In this document: piece after piece, positions 27,535-36,337 of the stretch
How positions within the stretch are numbered: the stretch's first letter is position 1
Layout of the letters: every line of letters starts with the position of its first letter
Source of the DNA: Prochlorococcus sp. AG-412-I05
GTDB taxonomy: Bacteria > Cyanobacteriota > Cyanobacteriia > PCC-6307 > Cyanobiaceae
Direction of reading: 5' to 3'
Length of the DNA: 64,000 bases
Assembly (NCBI GenBank): GCA_003214855.1
Contig: QCLC01000002.1
Span: 54,110-118,109, forward strand
The notes under the pieces: model-generated
Database searches by the model: none
Told to the model about the DNA's origin: nothing
What the model saw: only the letters and a program-made list of their open reading frames with translations
Translations under genes and position numbers: made by a program

Positions 27535-28455
27535 TCATTTTGAGGTTAAGTGGCCAATCCAGCGTGAAAGGATATTCATCGCGAGAATAAATACTACAAG
27601 AATAAATGATGCTGCCCAAGCCAATTCATTCTGAACTTGATAGGGTTGAGTTGAAAAATTATAAATCAAAACCGAAAGTGTCGCGATTGGATTGAAGAAA
27701 GCATCTGAACCACTAGGCCAATAATATGAAAAGAGTGCTGTAAAAATCAATGGTGCTGTTTCACCAGCTGCTCGAGCAACTGAAAGAACGACTCCTGTAG
27801 CGATTGGAGTAAATGCCATTGGCAATGTGATGTGGGTAATGGTTACAAATTTAGAGGCGCCTACTCCAAGTGCTCCTTTGCGAAGGTTGTCTGGTACCAG
27901 TTTTAGACCTTCATCAGTGGTTTTTATCACTGTTGGCAACATCAGGATTGAGAGTGCTACTCCGCCAGCTATGGCACTGTATGAACTGCCAAGAATGATT
28001 CGTGAAGAGACAATTATATCGTAGACGAAGACACCAGTGATAATTGAAGGAACACCGGAAAGAACATTGGTGCCAAAACGTATAAATCTAGAGAATGCTC
28101 CTTCACGTGCATATTCGGCTAGGTAGATACCTCCACCAACTCCAACAGGTATAGCGATCATTCCGGCTATGCAAGTGACAATAATAGTTCCCAAGATGGC
28201 ATTGCCAATACCTCCGCCATCGAGCCCTGGAGGCGGCGGAAGCATAGTAAAAAGAGAGATGCTTAATCTGGTTGCTCCTTTGAAAATTACATAGGTTAAG
28301 ACAAGAATTAGTGGCAGAATGGCTACGAATGAAAATAATCCCGATAACAGTGTAAAAATTCTATTAGTTCTATTGCGTCTTAAGCCGGGCTTGTAGTAAA
28401 GATTGGAGGGTGGGTCTCCACTTATTGAAGTTGCTTCGCCAGTCATTGATTTCAT
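27535..28455 (-). CDS. pstA: Phosphate ABC transporter permease PstA
   Basis: Membrane permease of 306 residues with six predicted helices. Family segments include GVGGGIYLAEYAREGAFSRF, SGVPSIITGVFVY and ALGVGASKFVTITHITLPMA. It pairs with PstC to form the phosphate channel. The ATG lies one base after the pstC stop codon; an internal ATG three codons later is also possible. Confidence 0.96.
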   Translation of the reverse strand: MKSMTGEATSISGDPPSNLYYKPGLRRNRTNRIFTLLSGLFSFVAILPLILVLTYVIFKGATRLSISLFTMLPPPPGLDGGGIGNAILGTIIVTCIAGMIAIPVGVGGGIYLAEYAREGAFSRFIRFGTNVLSGVPSIITGVFVYDIIVSSRIILGSSYSAIAGGVALSILMLPTVIKTTDEGLKLVPDNLRKGALGVGASKFVTITHITLPMAFTPIATGVVLSVARAAGETAPLIFTALFSYYWPSGSDAFFNPIATLSVLIYNFSTQPYQVQNELAWAASFILVVFILAMNILSRWIGHLTSK

Positions 28456-28456
28456 G

Positions 28457-29410
28457 TTAGTACTTAAGACTTAGTCGTTTGACCAACCATTGTGAAACGA
28501 TATTTACCGCAAGTGTTATCACCATAAGAATAAATGCTGCATAATAAAGTGATGAGACCTGAGTTCCATCTGCTTCTCCAAACTGATTGGCTAGCATCGC
28601 AGCGATTGTGTTGCCTGGGCCAAGCAATGACCAGCTAAAATTGTTGGAATTTCCTATAATCATTGTTACTGCCATTGTTTCACCCATGGCTCTTCCTAGA
28701 GCGAGAAGTACGCCTCCAGCAATGCCCGAAATTGCCGCTGGTAGTATGACATTAATGATTGTGCTCCAGCGGGTTGCTCCAACCCCATAAGCTGCTTGAC
28801 GCAGGCTAATTGGTACTTGATTGAGTGAATCTCTCGAAATAGCTGTAATGATCGGCAGTATCATCACAACAAGTATCAGGATCGCTGGGGTCATTCCAGG
28901 CCCCATCGGCTGAGTACTAAAAAATGGAATCCAGCCAAAATATATATACAGGAAAGAAAGCAAGGGTCTTAGGAAAGGCTCCATTACAAAGATTGCCCAT
29001 AAGCCAAGTACCACAGATGGAATGGCCGCTAGTAGTTCAATCATTAGACCTATGATGTTTTTAGCTCTTGTAGGTATGAAGCTTTCGGTTATAAAAATTG
29101 CTGTTCCAACACCTAGAGGTATAGCAATTAATAGTGAAAGCAATGAGGTTACCGCCGTTCCATAGATGGCGGTTAACACTCCGTACTCATCATCAACAGG
29201 GTTCCAATTTGATGTCACTAGAAATTTCCACCCGTAGCGCCCCATCGACTCAAGTGACCCCCAAAAGACAACGATCAGGATCGCTACAAGTATCAGTGCA
29301 ACCATCGATGCCATTGATATGGCGATAGTTCTAAAGCTGCTGTCGACGAATTTTTCATAAGCTGGACGTCTCCTGAGCACGTACAGCTCCTTCTGCACAC
29401 CAGTTGGCAT
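28457..29410 (-). CDS. pstC: Phosphate ABC transporter permease PstC
   Basis: Membrane permease of 317 residues with a cytoplasmic N-terminus, six predicted helices and PstC signatures: IPLGVGTAIFITE, AAIPSVVLGLWAIF and AAYGVGATRWSTIINVILPA. A long loop after helix 3 (LRPLLSFLYIYFGWIPFF) is typical of PstC. It is the first gene of the pstCAB operon. No pstS (binding protein) or phoU lies next to it. A Pho-box-like direct repeat lies 51 bases upstream of the start. Confidence 0.96.
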   Translation of the reverse strand: MPTGVQKELYVLRRRPAYEKFVDSSFRTIAISMASMVALILVAILIVVFWGSLESMGRYGWKFLVTSNWNPVDDEYGVLTAIYGTAVTSLLSLLIAIPLGVGTAIFITESFIPTRAKNIIGLMIELLAAIPSVVLGLWAIFVMEPFLRPLLSFLYIYFGWIPFFSTQPMGPGMTPAILILVVMILPIITAISRDSLNQVPISLRQAAYGVGATRWSTIINVILPAAISGIAGGVLLALGRAMGETMAVTMIIGNSNNFSWSLLGPGNTIAAMLANQFGEADGTQVSSLYYAAFILMVITLAVNIVSQWLVKRLSLKY

Positions 29411-29460
29411 ACCACTGCAATACAGACATAAGAAACCTAATCCTGAGAGGGGGGCTTTTG

Positions 29461-29478
29461 CATTAACGGGCCATTAAC
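29461..29478. promoter_or_regulatory. Pho-box-like direct repeat between pstC and dnaK
   Basis: Two exact CATTAAC copies start at 29461 and 29472, a period of 11 bases. Cyanobacterial Pho boxes are direct repeats of an 8-bp unit with a TTAA core and 3-bp spacers, which also gives 11. Only the TTAAC core matches; flanking positions deviate, and no third copy is seen. It lies 51 bases from pstC and 80 bases from dnaK. Regulation by PhoB is inferred from this and from the neighbouring pst genes. Confidence 0.4.
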
Positions 29479-29557
29479 AGTCCGCCATCCACACTGCTCA
29501 AAAGGCTTGGTTTAGGGTGCTTTTCGCCGTTACCTTGGAGCTTCAGTAAACGCGGCC

Positions 29558-31552
29558 ATGGGGCGGATTGTTGGTATAGACCTAGGGACAACAAACTCCG
29601 TTGTGGCGGTGCTTGAGGCTGGTCGCCCTCAAGTGATCGCTAATGCGGAGGGCAGTCGCACCACACCTTCAGTGGTGGGTTACAGCAAAGAAGCAGAACT
29701 TCTTGTCGGTCAGTTGGCACGGCGCCAGTTGGTCCTCAATCCAAGAAATACCTTTGCCAATCTCAAGCGCTTCGTGGGACGAGGCTGGGATGAAATGGAG
29801 GACAGCAGTCTCTCTGTTCCATACACCGTCCGGGCCAATGAACAGGGGAACGTGCGTGTCTCCTGTCAAGTGACGGAGCGTGAATATGCACCTGAAGAAC
29901 TTGTGGCCAGCATCATTCGCAAACTTGTGGATGATGCGGCTACATATCTAGGAGAGCCTGTTGAGGCTGCTGTGGTGACAGTACCTGCCTATTTCAATGA
30001 TGCCCAACGTCAGGCGACTCGGGACGCAGGCAGGCTCGCTGGAATCACAGTGGAACGGATCCTCAACGAACCCACTGCTGCTGCACTGGCCTATGGCTTT
30101 GATCGCAGTGCCGCACGCCGTGTTCTTGTCTTCGATCTTGGTGGCGGGACGTTTGATGTCTCACTGATGCGTGTCGCCAATGGTGTTTTTGATGTCAAGG
30201 CCACATGTGGTGATACCCAACTTGGGGGCAATGATTTCGATCAGCGGATTGTTGATTGGCTCGCTGAAGCTTTTAAGACGAAGCATGGCCTGGATTTACG
30301 CCGTGATCGCCAGGCCCTGCAACGCTTGATTGAAGCAGCAGAAAAAGCGAAGCAGGAACTCTCTGGTGTGCTTAGTACTCCGATTTCTTTGCCTTTTATC
30401 GCAACGGGGCCTGATGGCCCTCTTCATATCGAGACCAGCCTTGATCGCCCGACTTTTGAAGGCCTTTGCCCCGACCTTCTCGACCGTCTTCTGAATCCGG
30501 TGCAGACAGCTCTGCGTGATTCTGGCTGGTCTGCTGATGATGTTGATGATGTTGTGCTTGTTGGGGGTGGCACCAGAATGCCGATGGTTCAACAATTGCT
30601 GCGAACCCTCGTTGCCAGTGAACCTTGCCAATCAGTCAACCCTGACGAAGTCGTTGCTGTTGGCGGAGCTGTTCAGGCCGGAATCCTTACCGGTGAGCTT
30701 CGAGATCTGATGCTCAACGATGTCACTCCCCTTTCACTAGGGCTTGAAACCGTTGGTGGGTTGATGAAAGTGCTGATCCCAAGAAATACACCAATACCGG
30801 TGCGCCAATCTGACGTGTTCAGCACCTCAGAGGCCAACCAATCGTCTGTTGAAATTCATGTCTGGCAGGGTGAACGTCAGTTGGCAGCGGATAACAAGTC
30901 TTTGGGTCGCTTTCGCCTGTCTGGCATTCCACCTGCACCAAGAGGTGTTCCCCAGGTTCAGGTTGCCTTTGATATCGATGCCAATGGTCTCTTGCAAGTG
31001 AGTGCTACTGATCGCACCACAGGCCGCAAGCAATCAGTGAATATTCAGGGAGGTTCCACCCTTAATGAACAGGAATTGCAAGCCTTGCTCGCCGAAGCCG
31101 AAGCGAAGGCAGGAGAAGATCGTCGTCGTCGTGCATCAATTGATCGTCGTAATGGTGCACTCACACTTGTTGGTCAAGCTGAACGGAGACTTCGCGATGC
31201 CGCTTTGGAGCTGGGCCCCTATGGGGCTGAGCGGCAGCAGCGTGCTGTAGAGACAGCGATGCGCGATGTGCAAGACCTGCTTGAGCAGAACGATCTACAG
31301 GAACTTGAGCTTGCTGTTGCTTCACTTCAGGAAGCCCTTTTTGGCTTGAACCGACGCATTTCATCAGAACGGCGTACTGACGCCAATCCACTCCAGGGCA
31401 TACGTAACACTCTTGGCTCTTTGAAAGATGAGCTCTTCTCCGATGATGACTGGGATGAAGATCCTTGGAATAGCCCTGCCCGGTCGTCCGACGGCCGACG
31501 CAGCTACGGGGGACGTGAGCTAAATCCCTGGGACGATGACTTCTACCGCTAA
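29558..31552 (+). CDS. dnaK: Hsp70 chaperone DnaK
   Basis: ATP-dependent chaperone of 664 residues. Nucleotide-binding signatures are IGIDLGTTNS-like VGIDLGTTNSVVAV, VFDLGGGTFDVSL and VVLVGGGTRMPMVQ. The substrate-binding domain starts near residue 385, followed by a helical lid. The C-terminus is acidic and Trp-rich (DDDWDEDPWN, then NPWDDDFYR) and lacks the EEVD-like or DAEF-like tails of the main DnaK. That places it among the divergent cyanobacterial DnaK paralogues. It overlaps the downstream J-domain gene by 17 bases, suggesting a dedicated pair. It is divergent from pstC. Confidence 0.95.
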   Translation: MGRIVGIDLGTTNSVVAVLEAGRPQVIANAEGSRTTPSVVGYSKEAELLVGQLARRQLVLNPRNTFANLKRFVGRGWDEMEDSSLSVPYTVRANEQGNVRVSCQVTEREYAPEELVASIIRKLVDDAATYLGEPVEAAVVTVPAYFNDAQRQATRDAGRLAGITVERILNEPTAAALAYGFDRSAARRVLVFDLGGGTFDVSLMRVANGVFDVKATCGDTQLGGNDFDQRIVDWLAEAFKTKHGLDLRRDRQALQRLIEAAEKAKQELSGVLSTPISLPFIATGPDGPLHIETSLDRPTFEGLCPDLLDRLLNPVQTALRDSGWSADDVDDVVLVGGGTRMPMVQQLLRTLVASEPCQSVNPDEVVAVGGAVQAGILTGELRDLMLNDVTPLSLGLETVGGLMKVLIPRNTPIPVRQSDVFSTSEANQSSVEIHVWQGERQLAADNKSLGRFRLSGIPPAPRGVPQVQVAFDIDANGLLQVSATDRTTGRKQSVNIQGGSTLNEQELQALLAEAEAKAGEDRRRRASIDRRNGALTLVGQAERRLRDAALELGPYGAERQQRAVETAMRDVQDLLEQNDLQELELAVASLQEALFGLNRRISSERRTDANPLQGIRNTLGSLKDELFSDDDWDEDPWNSPARSSDGRRSYGGRELNPWDDDFYR

Positions 31553-32438
31553 ACCGGATTACTGGTCTTTGCTAGGTGTCTCACCAGACAGTGACGCCTC
31601 CCAGCTCAAAAGGGCATTTCGTCGCGAAGCACGGCGATGGCATCCAGACCTCAATGGCAATGACAGCCACGCCGAGGAACGCTTCAAATTGGTTAATGAG
31701 GCCTATGCCGTTCTCAGTGATCCACGACGACGCGCTGCTTGGCAGGGATCGATGTCGACAGACCAAGCCATTGTTGATCCTTTCGCAGTTGGTTTTCCAA
31801 CTTTCGATGAGTATCTGGAAGTGGTTCTCGGTTTGGAGCGCACAGATGAACAGCCTGTTGACGTTGCTGACCCTTTCCCCTCAGAACAAGTCGACTGGCC
31901 TGCGACGTCTCCACCACCACCTCCTCCTCCCGTACGCGCCAATGATGATCTCGAGACGTTGGTCGAGTTAACCCCTGAGCAAGCCCTCTATGGAACTTCA
32001 GTGGATCTTGAGCTCGATGACGGCACTCTTGTAGAGGTTGATACACCGCCTTTGGCTGGCGATGGCTGGCGGTTACGTCTTGAGGGCGTAGCCCCTGGGG
32101 GACGGGACCACTTCCTCCAGTTACGCGTTCAAACAGAAGACAGACTGAGGATTGACGGACTTCGTGTGCTTTATCGCCTTGAGTTGTTTCCACCTGATGC
32201 AGCGCTTGGCTGTGCTGTGGATGTCCCAACTCTGTCTGGTCCTGTCACACTGCAAGTGCCTCCAGCATCATCAAGTGGTCGTTTATTGCGCCTTCGCGGC
32301 CGGGGACTTGAGCTTGATGGACGCAGGGGCGATCAATTGGTTGAAATTGTGGTGGTTATTCCTGCTGAACTTGCTGAAGCCGAACGAGCCCTCTACCGAC
32401 GACTTCAAGAATTGGCTCTTGATCCGGATCATCTATAA
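31536..32438 (+). CDS. DnaJ-type co-chaperone without zinc finger
   Basis: The N-terminal J-domain (about 8-70) carries the HPD motif in RRWHPDLNGND, which stimulates the ATPase of a partner Hsp70. A linker with an uninterrupted proline run follows (near 125-132). The rest is a DnaJ C-terminal, CbpA-like substrate-binding region (VELTPEQALYGTSVDLELDD, then RLRGRGLELDGRRGDQLVEI). The CxxCxGxG zinc repeats and the Gly/Phe region of full DnaJ are absent. It starts inside the 3' end of dnaK, so it is probably the partner of that chaperone. Confidence 0.9.
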   Translation: MTSTAKPDYWSLLGVSPDSDASQLKRAFRREARRWHPDLNGNDSHAEERFKLVNEAYAVLSDPRRRAAWQGSMSTDQAIVDPFAVGFPTFDEYLEVVLGLERTDEQPVDVADPFPSEQVDWPATSPPPPPPPVRANDDLETLVELTPEQALYGTSVDLELDDGTLVEVDTPPLAGDGWRLRLEGVAPGGRDHFLQLRVQTEDRLRIDGLRVLYRLELFPPDAALGCAVDVPTLSGPVTLQVPPASSSGRLLRLRGRGLELDGRRGDQLVEIVVVIPAELAEAERALYRRLQELALDPDHL

Positions 32439-32489
32439 AGCCGAATTAGATAATCAAGTGAGAGATCCCATTGGTCTGGCCTGATCCAC

Positions 32490-32900
32490 ATGCGCGTGTT
32501 TGTCCTTCTCTATGACGCCGGTAAAGACAACGAGGGTATTCATTCCCTCGAACTTTCTGGCAAGACAGCTGTGCTGATGTTCGAAAACGCTGATGATGCC
32601 GAGCGTTATGCCGGTCTTCTTGAGGCTCAAGACTTTCCTTTACCGACTGTTGAAGAGATTGGCCGTGATGAGATTGAAGATTTCTGCCGCGAGGCTGGAT
32701 ATGAAGCTCGTTTTGTGGAGGTTGGCTTTATGCCAAAAACTGATGAAGAGCGGCTTTTATTTGCTCCACCAGAATCAAATCGAGACGTGAGTCACTGGCA
32801 GGATGAGGATCGTTCCGTTGCAGACAGCAATGGATTGGATCAGCAAGTTGAATCAACAGATCTTGAAGAGATTCGCAAGCGGCTTGAAGGGTTGATTTAA
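32490..32900 (+). CDS. DUF3110 family protein
   Basis: The 136-residue protein begins MRVFVLLYDAGKDNEGIHSL and continues with VLMFENADDAERYAGLLEAQDFP, the DUF3110 pattern found in cyanobacteria and plastids. It has no membrane helix or signal peptide. The C-terminal 50 residues are acidic and probably disordered. The function is unknown. It is 52 bases after the DnaJ gene and two bases before murQ, so all may form one transcript. Confidence 0.85.
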   Translation: MRVFVLLYDAGKDNEGIHSLELSGKTAVLMFENADDAERYAGLLEAQDFPLPTVEEIGRDEIEDFCREAGYEARFVEVGFMPKTDEERLLFAPPESNRDVSHWQDEDRSVADSNGLDQQVESTDLEEIRKRLEGLI

Positions 32901-32902
32901 AC

Positions 32903-33853
32903 ATGACCAATGTATTTAAAGACCTCAATTTGCATCCTTCAGATAATCGAGGGCATCTGTTGACTGAACAGGTCAATCCCAAAAGTGAATGCTTGGATCA
33001 ACTAACCACAGAGTCCTTAGTGACACTTTTCTGCGAAGAGGACCTAGAGCCACAGCGCGCCGTCGCAGCGGCTATACCCGAACTTATTGAGGCAGTTGAA
33101 GCGATTACGGACCGGCTTCGAAGCGGAGGCCGCCTTTTTTATTTGGGTGCTGGCACCTCTGGACGACTAGGAGTTCTTGACGCCGCAGAGTGCCCACCAA
33201 CCTTTTGCAGCGATCCTGATCTTGTTCAGGGTGTTCTTGCTGGTGGGAGCGCAGCTTTGCTGAAAAGTTCCGAGGGACTTGAAGACATTGAACAGGCAGG
33301 GCAAAAGGATCTTGAGGAGCGTGACTTTAGCCCTGCTGATTGTCTTGTCGGTATTGCGGCTGGGGGAACGACTCCTTATGTCAAAGGAGGACTTGCCTAC
33401 GCAAAGGAAATCAATGCTTTGGCGATTGCAATTTCATGTGTGCCGATAGAACAAGCTGAGTTGCCATGCAGCATCGATATTCGTCTTTTGACTGGCCCTG
33501 AATTACTCACAGGTTCCACGCGTTTGAAGGCCGGTACCGCAACAAAGATGGCTCTAAATATTCTTTCAACCTGTGCGATGGTTCGTCTTGGCAAAGTCTT
33601 TGGTAATCGCATGGTTGATGTTGCTGCTACCAACATCAAGCTGATGGATCGTGCCTTGCGAATCCTGCATGATTTAGCTGATGTTGATCGAGATCGTGGA
33701 ACTGAGCTGCTTCAAGCAAGCGATGGCTCTGTAAAAGTGGCTCTACTGATGCATACTTGCGGTTTAGATGCTGAGGCTGCCAAGAAACTCCTGATAGAGC
33801 AAAACAATCAATTGCGAACAGCTTTGGCAAGTTGTAAAAATTGCATTGCTTGA
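32903..33853 (+). CDS. murQ: N-acetylmuramic acid 6-phosphate etherase MurQ
   Basis: Cleaves the lactyl ether of MurNAc-6-phosphate to give GlcNAc-6-phosphate and lactate in peptidoglycan recycling. The 316-residue protein has the SIS-domain and family signatures LTEQVNP, YLGAGTSGRLGVLDAAECPPTF, the catalytic region SSEGLEDIEQAG, IAAGGTTPYV and GPELLTGSTRLKAGTATKM. It follows the DUF3110 gene by two bases. No AnmK or MurP gene is nearby; those normally supply its phosphorylated substrate. Confidence 0.95.
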   Translation: MTNVFKDLNLHPSDNRGHLLTEQVNPKSECLDQLTTESLVTLFCEEDLEPQRAVAAAIPELIEAVEAITDRLRSGGRLFYLGAGTSGRLGVLDAAECPPTFCSDPDLVQGVLAGGSAALLKSSEGLEDIEQAGQKDLEERDFSPADCLVGIAAGGTTPYVKGGLAYAKEINALAIAISCVPIEQAELPCSIDIRLLTGPELLTGSTRLKAGTATKMALNILSTCAMVRLGKVFGNRMVDVAATNIKLMDRALRILHDLADVDRDRGTELLQASDGSVKVALLMHTCGLDAEAAKKLLIEQNNQLRTALASCKNCIA

Positions 33854-34109
33854 TTTTAATTGAGTCTTCCCTAAAAGTAAGATAATAAGATCGTTCTACT
33901 CGGTATGTTCACGATGGCAATCAATAACAGATTCGAAGCGCATTGAATATCTTCACATGGCATAGATAACTCCCCCGATGAATCGTTCCATGCCTTGTTA
34001 AAGGCTGTTAATATTTCAATTAATTCTATTGCTTTGATTTAATTAATATTTCTAGAGATGTCGCGAAAGTTGGCTTCACTGACTAGACTATTTTTTTGAG
34101 CATCCAACT

Positions 34110-34553
34110 GTGACCAAGGCCCTGATGGACACTGATGCTGGTTTGATTGAGTTGGACCTCTTTGATGATGATGCTCCCAACACGGTTGCCAATTTCACAA
34201 AGCTGGTTAAGGAGGGTTTTTATGACGGCCTGTCTTTCCATCGTGTGATCAATGGTTTCATGGCTCAGGGTGGCTGTCCAAATACACGTGAGGGGGCAAA
34301 GGGGATGCCTGGAACCGGTGGACCTGGCTATACGATTAATTGTGAAATAAATAGCAAAAAGCATCTCGCCGGTTCTCTTTCTATGGCTCATGCAGGAAAG
34401 AACACTGGCGGAAGTCAATTCTTTCTTGTCCATGATGCTCAGCCTCATCTCGATGGTGTGCATACCGTTTTCGGTCAGGCTGCCAACATGGATGTGGTCT
34501 TAGCCTTAAAGAACGGCTCTAGGATCAATAAAGTAACCATTCAAGAGGATTGA
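34110..34553 (+). CDS. Cyclophilin-type peptidyl-prolyl isomerase
   Basis: Catalyses cis/trans isomerisation of proline peptide bonds. The 147-residue protein shows the cyclophilin core: [49 protein letters not shown] and [11 protein letters not shown]. It starts with GTG and has no signal peptide, so it is probably cytosolic. The 256-base gap upstream is AT-rich and contains only a 10-bp direct repeat (TTAATATTTC at 34008 and 34043) that may be chance. It is convergent with ribBA. Confidence 0.94.
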   Translation: MTKALMDTDAGLIELDLFDDDAPNTVANFTKLVKEGFYDGLSFHRVINGFMAQGGCPNTREGAKGMPGTGGPGYTINCEINSKKHLAGSLSMAHAGKNTGGSQFFLVHDAQPHLDGVHTVFGQAANMDVVLALKNGSRINKVTIQED

Positions 34554-34573
34554 AAATATACAGTTGGCCTCTT

Positions 34574-36334
34574 TCACGACCAAAGGATCAGATTGGGAAA
34601 GCTTGAGGCATCCCAATCTTTTAGTGGGGAAAAATCATCTTTAATTAGTGTTGCTAACGACCGCTCTTCTCTCTTTAGATCCTGAGGAGGATGCATTGCT
34701 TGCTCAGCACGGTCAGTACGCAGAAGACCAATCCGACGGCTCCCTGACCATTGAATCAATTCTTGAAGCAGTAACTCCAGTGATGCTTTTTTAAGTGGAT
34801 TTGATGAAACCTCAGAAGAGGTTTTCACTCTTGGACATACACGCCATACCAAGAGGGGGCGATCCCATAGGGCAAGTAAACGGGGTGATCTTTCTGCTAT
34901 CAGCTCAAGTTCATTGCTTGTGGCCCAATCATGTGCCCGGGTCCTCAGCTTAGCCAGCATCTCTCCGTTCACTTCACCGTCCCAGGCAACCACAACAAAA
35001 GGTCCAACTTCTGGAGCTTGATTCTCTGATTTGCCAGGATCCATCAAGTGTCCAAGTTTTTCCCGCTTTACAGCTAAATAAGCGGCGTTGTGATCTCCAG
35101 GACAGATCACCAGGGGGACACGACTTTCGACTTGTAAGCCATATCCACCCAGCCCAGCAATTTTGCGTGGGTTGTTTGTAAGTAGGCGTAAACGGTGAAT
35201 GCCAAGGTCAGTGAGAATTTGCGCACCAACCCCGTAGTTGCGCAGATCTGCAGGGAAACCCAAACTTTCATTGGCTTCAACAGTGTCTAGACCGCCATCC
35301 TGAAGGCTATAGGCCTTTAATTTGTTAATTAGACCAATGCCGCGACCTTCCTGGCGGAGATAAACAACTACGCCTTCACCTTCCTGTTCGATGCGAGCCA
35401 ACGCTGCTTCAAGTTGGGGGCGACAATCGCAGCGCAGTGATCCAAAAGCATCTCCCGTAAGACATTCGGAGTGCATGCGCACTAAAACTGGTTCTTTCAG
35501 TTCTCGTGGATCGCCCTTGACTAGAGCAATGTGTTCTGATCCATCCAAACCATTTAAATAGCCGATTGCCTGAAAACTGCCAAATAGACTTGGTAACTCG
35601 GCAGTGGCTTGACGATATACAAAGCGTTCGTTCTCAAGACGGTAACGAATGAGATCGGCGATGTTGATGAGCTTTAGTCCCCAACGCCGCGCATAGTTTT
35701 GCAATTGCGGCAGTCTTGCCATTGATCCGTCTGAGTTTTGGATCTCGCAGATCACGCCCGCTGGAGCAAGTCCTGCCAGCTGTGCCAAATCCACGGCGGA
35801 TTCGGTATGCCCAGCTCTTTTGAGAACACCTCCTTGACTTGCTCTAAGTGGGAAAATATGTCCTGGGCGGCGCAGGTCTCCTGGACGAGTCTCCGGATGC
35901 AGTGCAACTTGAATCGTGCGCGCTCGATCCTCCGCTGAAATACCAGTAGAAACCCCTTTCTCAGGTCCTGCATCGATGCTTACAGTAAAAGCCGTTTGGT
36001 TTGCATCTGTGTTGCGATCAACCATCAGCGGTAGGTCAAGTTGATCTAGGCGACTGCCTTGCATAGCAAGGCAGATCAGACCACGAGCCTCTGTGGCCAT
36101 GAAATTGATTTGCTCAGGCGTAGCGAACTGAGCAGCACAAATCAGGTCGCCCTCATTTTCTCTGCGCTCATCATCAACAACCACAACGCATTCACCGTTT
36201 CGGATCGCGGCAAGTGCGTCAGAAATGTCGTCGAAGCGGATCTCGACCGATTCAGCGGGTATAGGAGAAGTCCTCAGGGCCTTAGGGATGAACGTACTGG
36301 GTTCATTATCGACACCAGTACGATCAGCCGGCAT
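34574..36334 (-). CDS. ribBA: Bifunctional riboflavin synthesis protein RibBA with C-terminal extension
   Basis: The N-terminal domain makes 3,4-dihydroxy-2-butanone 4-phosphate from ribulose 5-phosphate ([29 protein letters not shown]). The second domain is GTP cyclohydrolase II, with zinc ligands in [15 protein letters not shown] and the RQEGRGIGL motif. After about residue 430 there is an extra segment of roughly 155 residues with no motif I recognise. The ATG at 36334 gives 586 residues; another ATG at 36361 would overlap argC. No other start except CTG lies between it and the first domain. The argC start lies only three bases away on the other strand. Confidence 0.95.
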   Translation of the reverse strand: MPADRTGVDNEPSTFIPKALRTSPIPAESVEIRFDDISDALAAIRNGECVVVVDDERRENEGDLICAAQFATPEQINFMATEARGLICLAMQGSRLDQLDLPLMVDRNTDANQTAFTVSIDAGPEKGVSTGISAEDRARTIQVALHPETRPGDLRRPGHIFPLRASQGGVLKRAGHTESAVDLAQLAGLAPAGVICEIQNSDGSMARLPQLQNYARRWGLKLINIADLIRYRLENERFVYRQATAELPSLFGSFQAIGYLNGLDGSEHIALVKGDPRELKEPVLVRMHSECLTGDAFGSLRCDCRPQLEAALARIEQEGEGVVVYLRQEGRGIGLINKLKAYSLQDGGLDTVEANESLGFPADLRNYGVGAQILTDLGIHRLRLLTNNPRKIAGLGGYGLQVESRVPLVICPGDHNAAYLAVKREKLGHLMDPGKSENQAPEVGPFVVVAWDGEVNGEMLAKLRTRAHDWATSNELELIAERSPRLLALWDRPLLVWRVCPRVKTSSEVSSNPLKKASLELLLQELIQWSGSRRIGLLRTDRAEQAMHPPQDLKREERSLATLIKDDFSPLKDWDASSFPNLILWS

Positions 36335-36337
36335 CCG

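Noticed and set aside
34008..34052. Direct repeat TTAATATTTC twice upstream of the cyclophilin gene
   Set aside because: Ten-base AT-rich repeat in an AT-rich gap; expected by chance.
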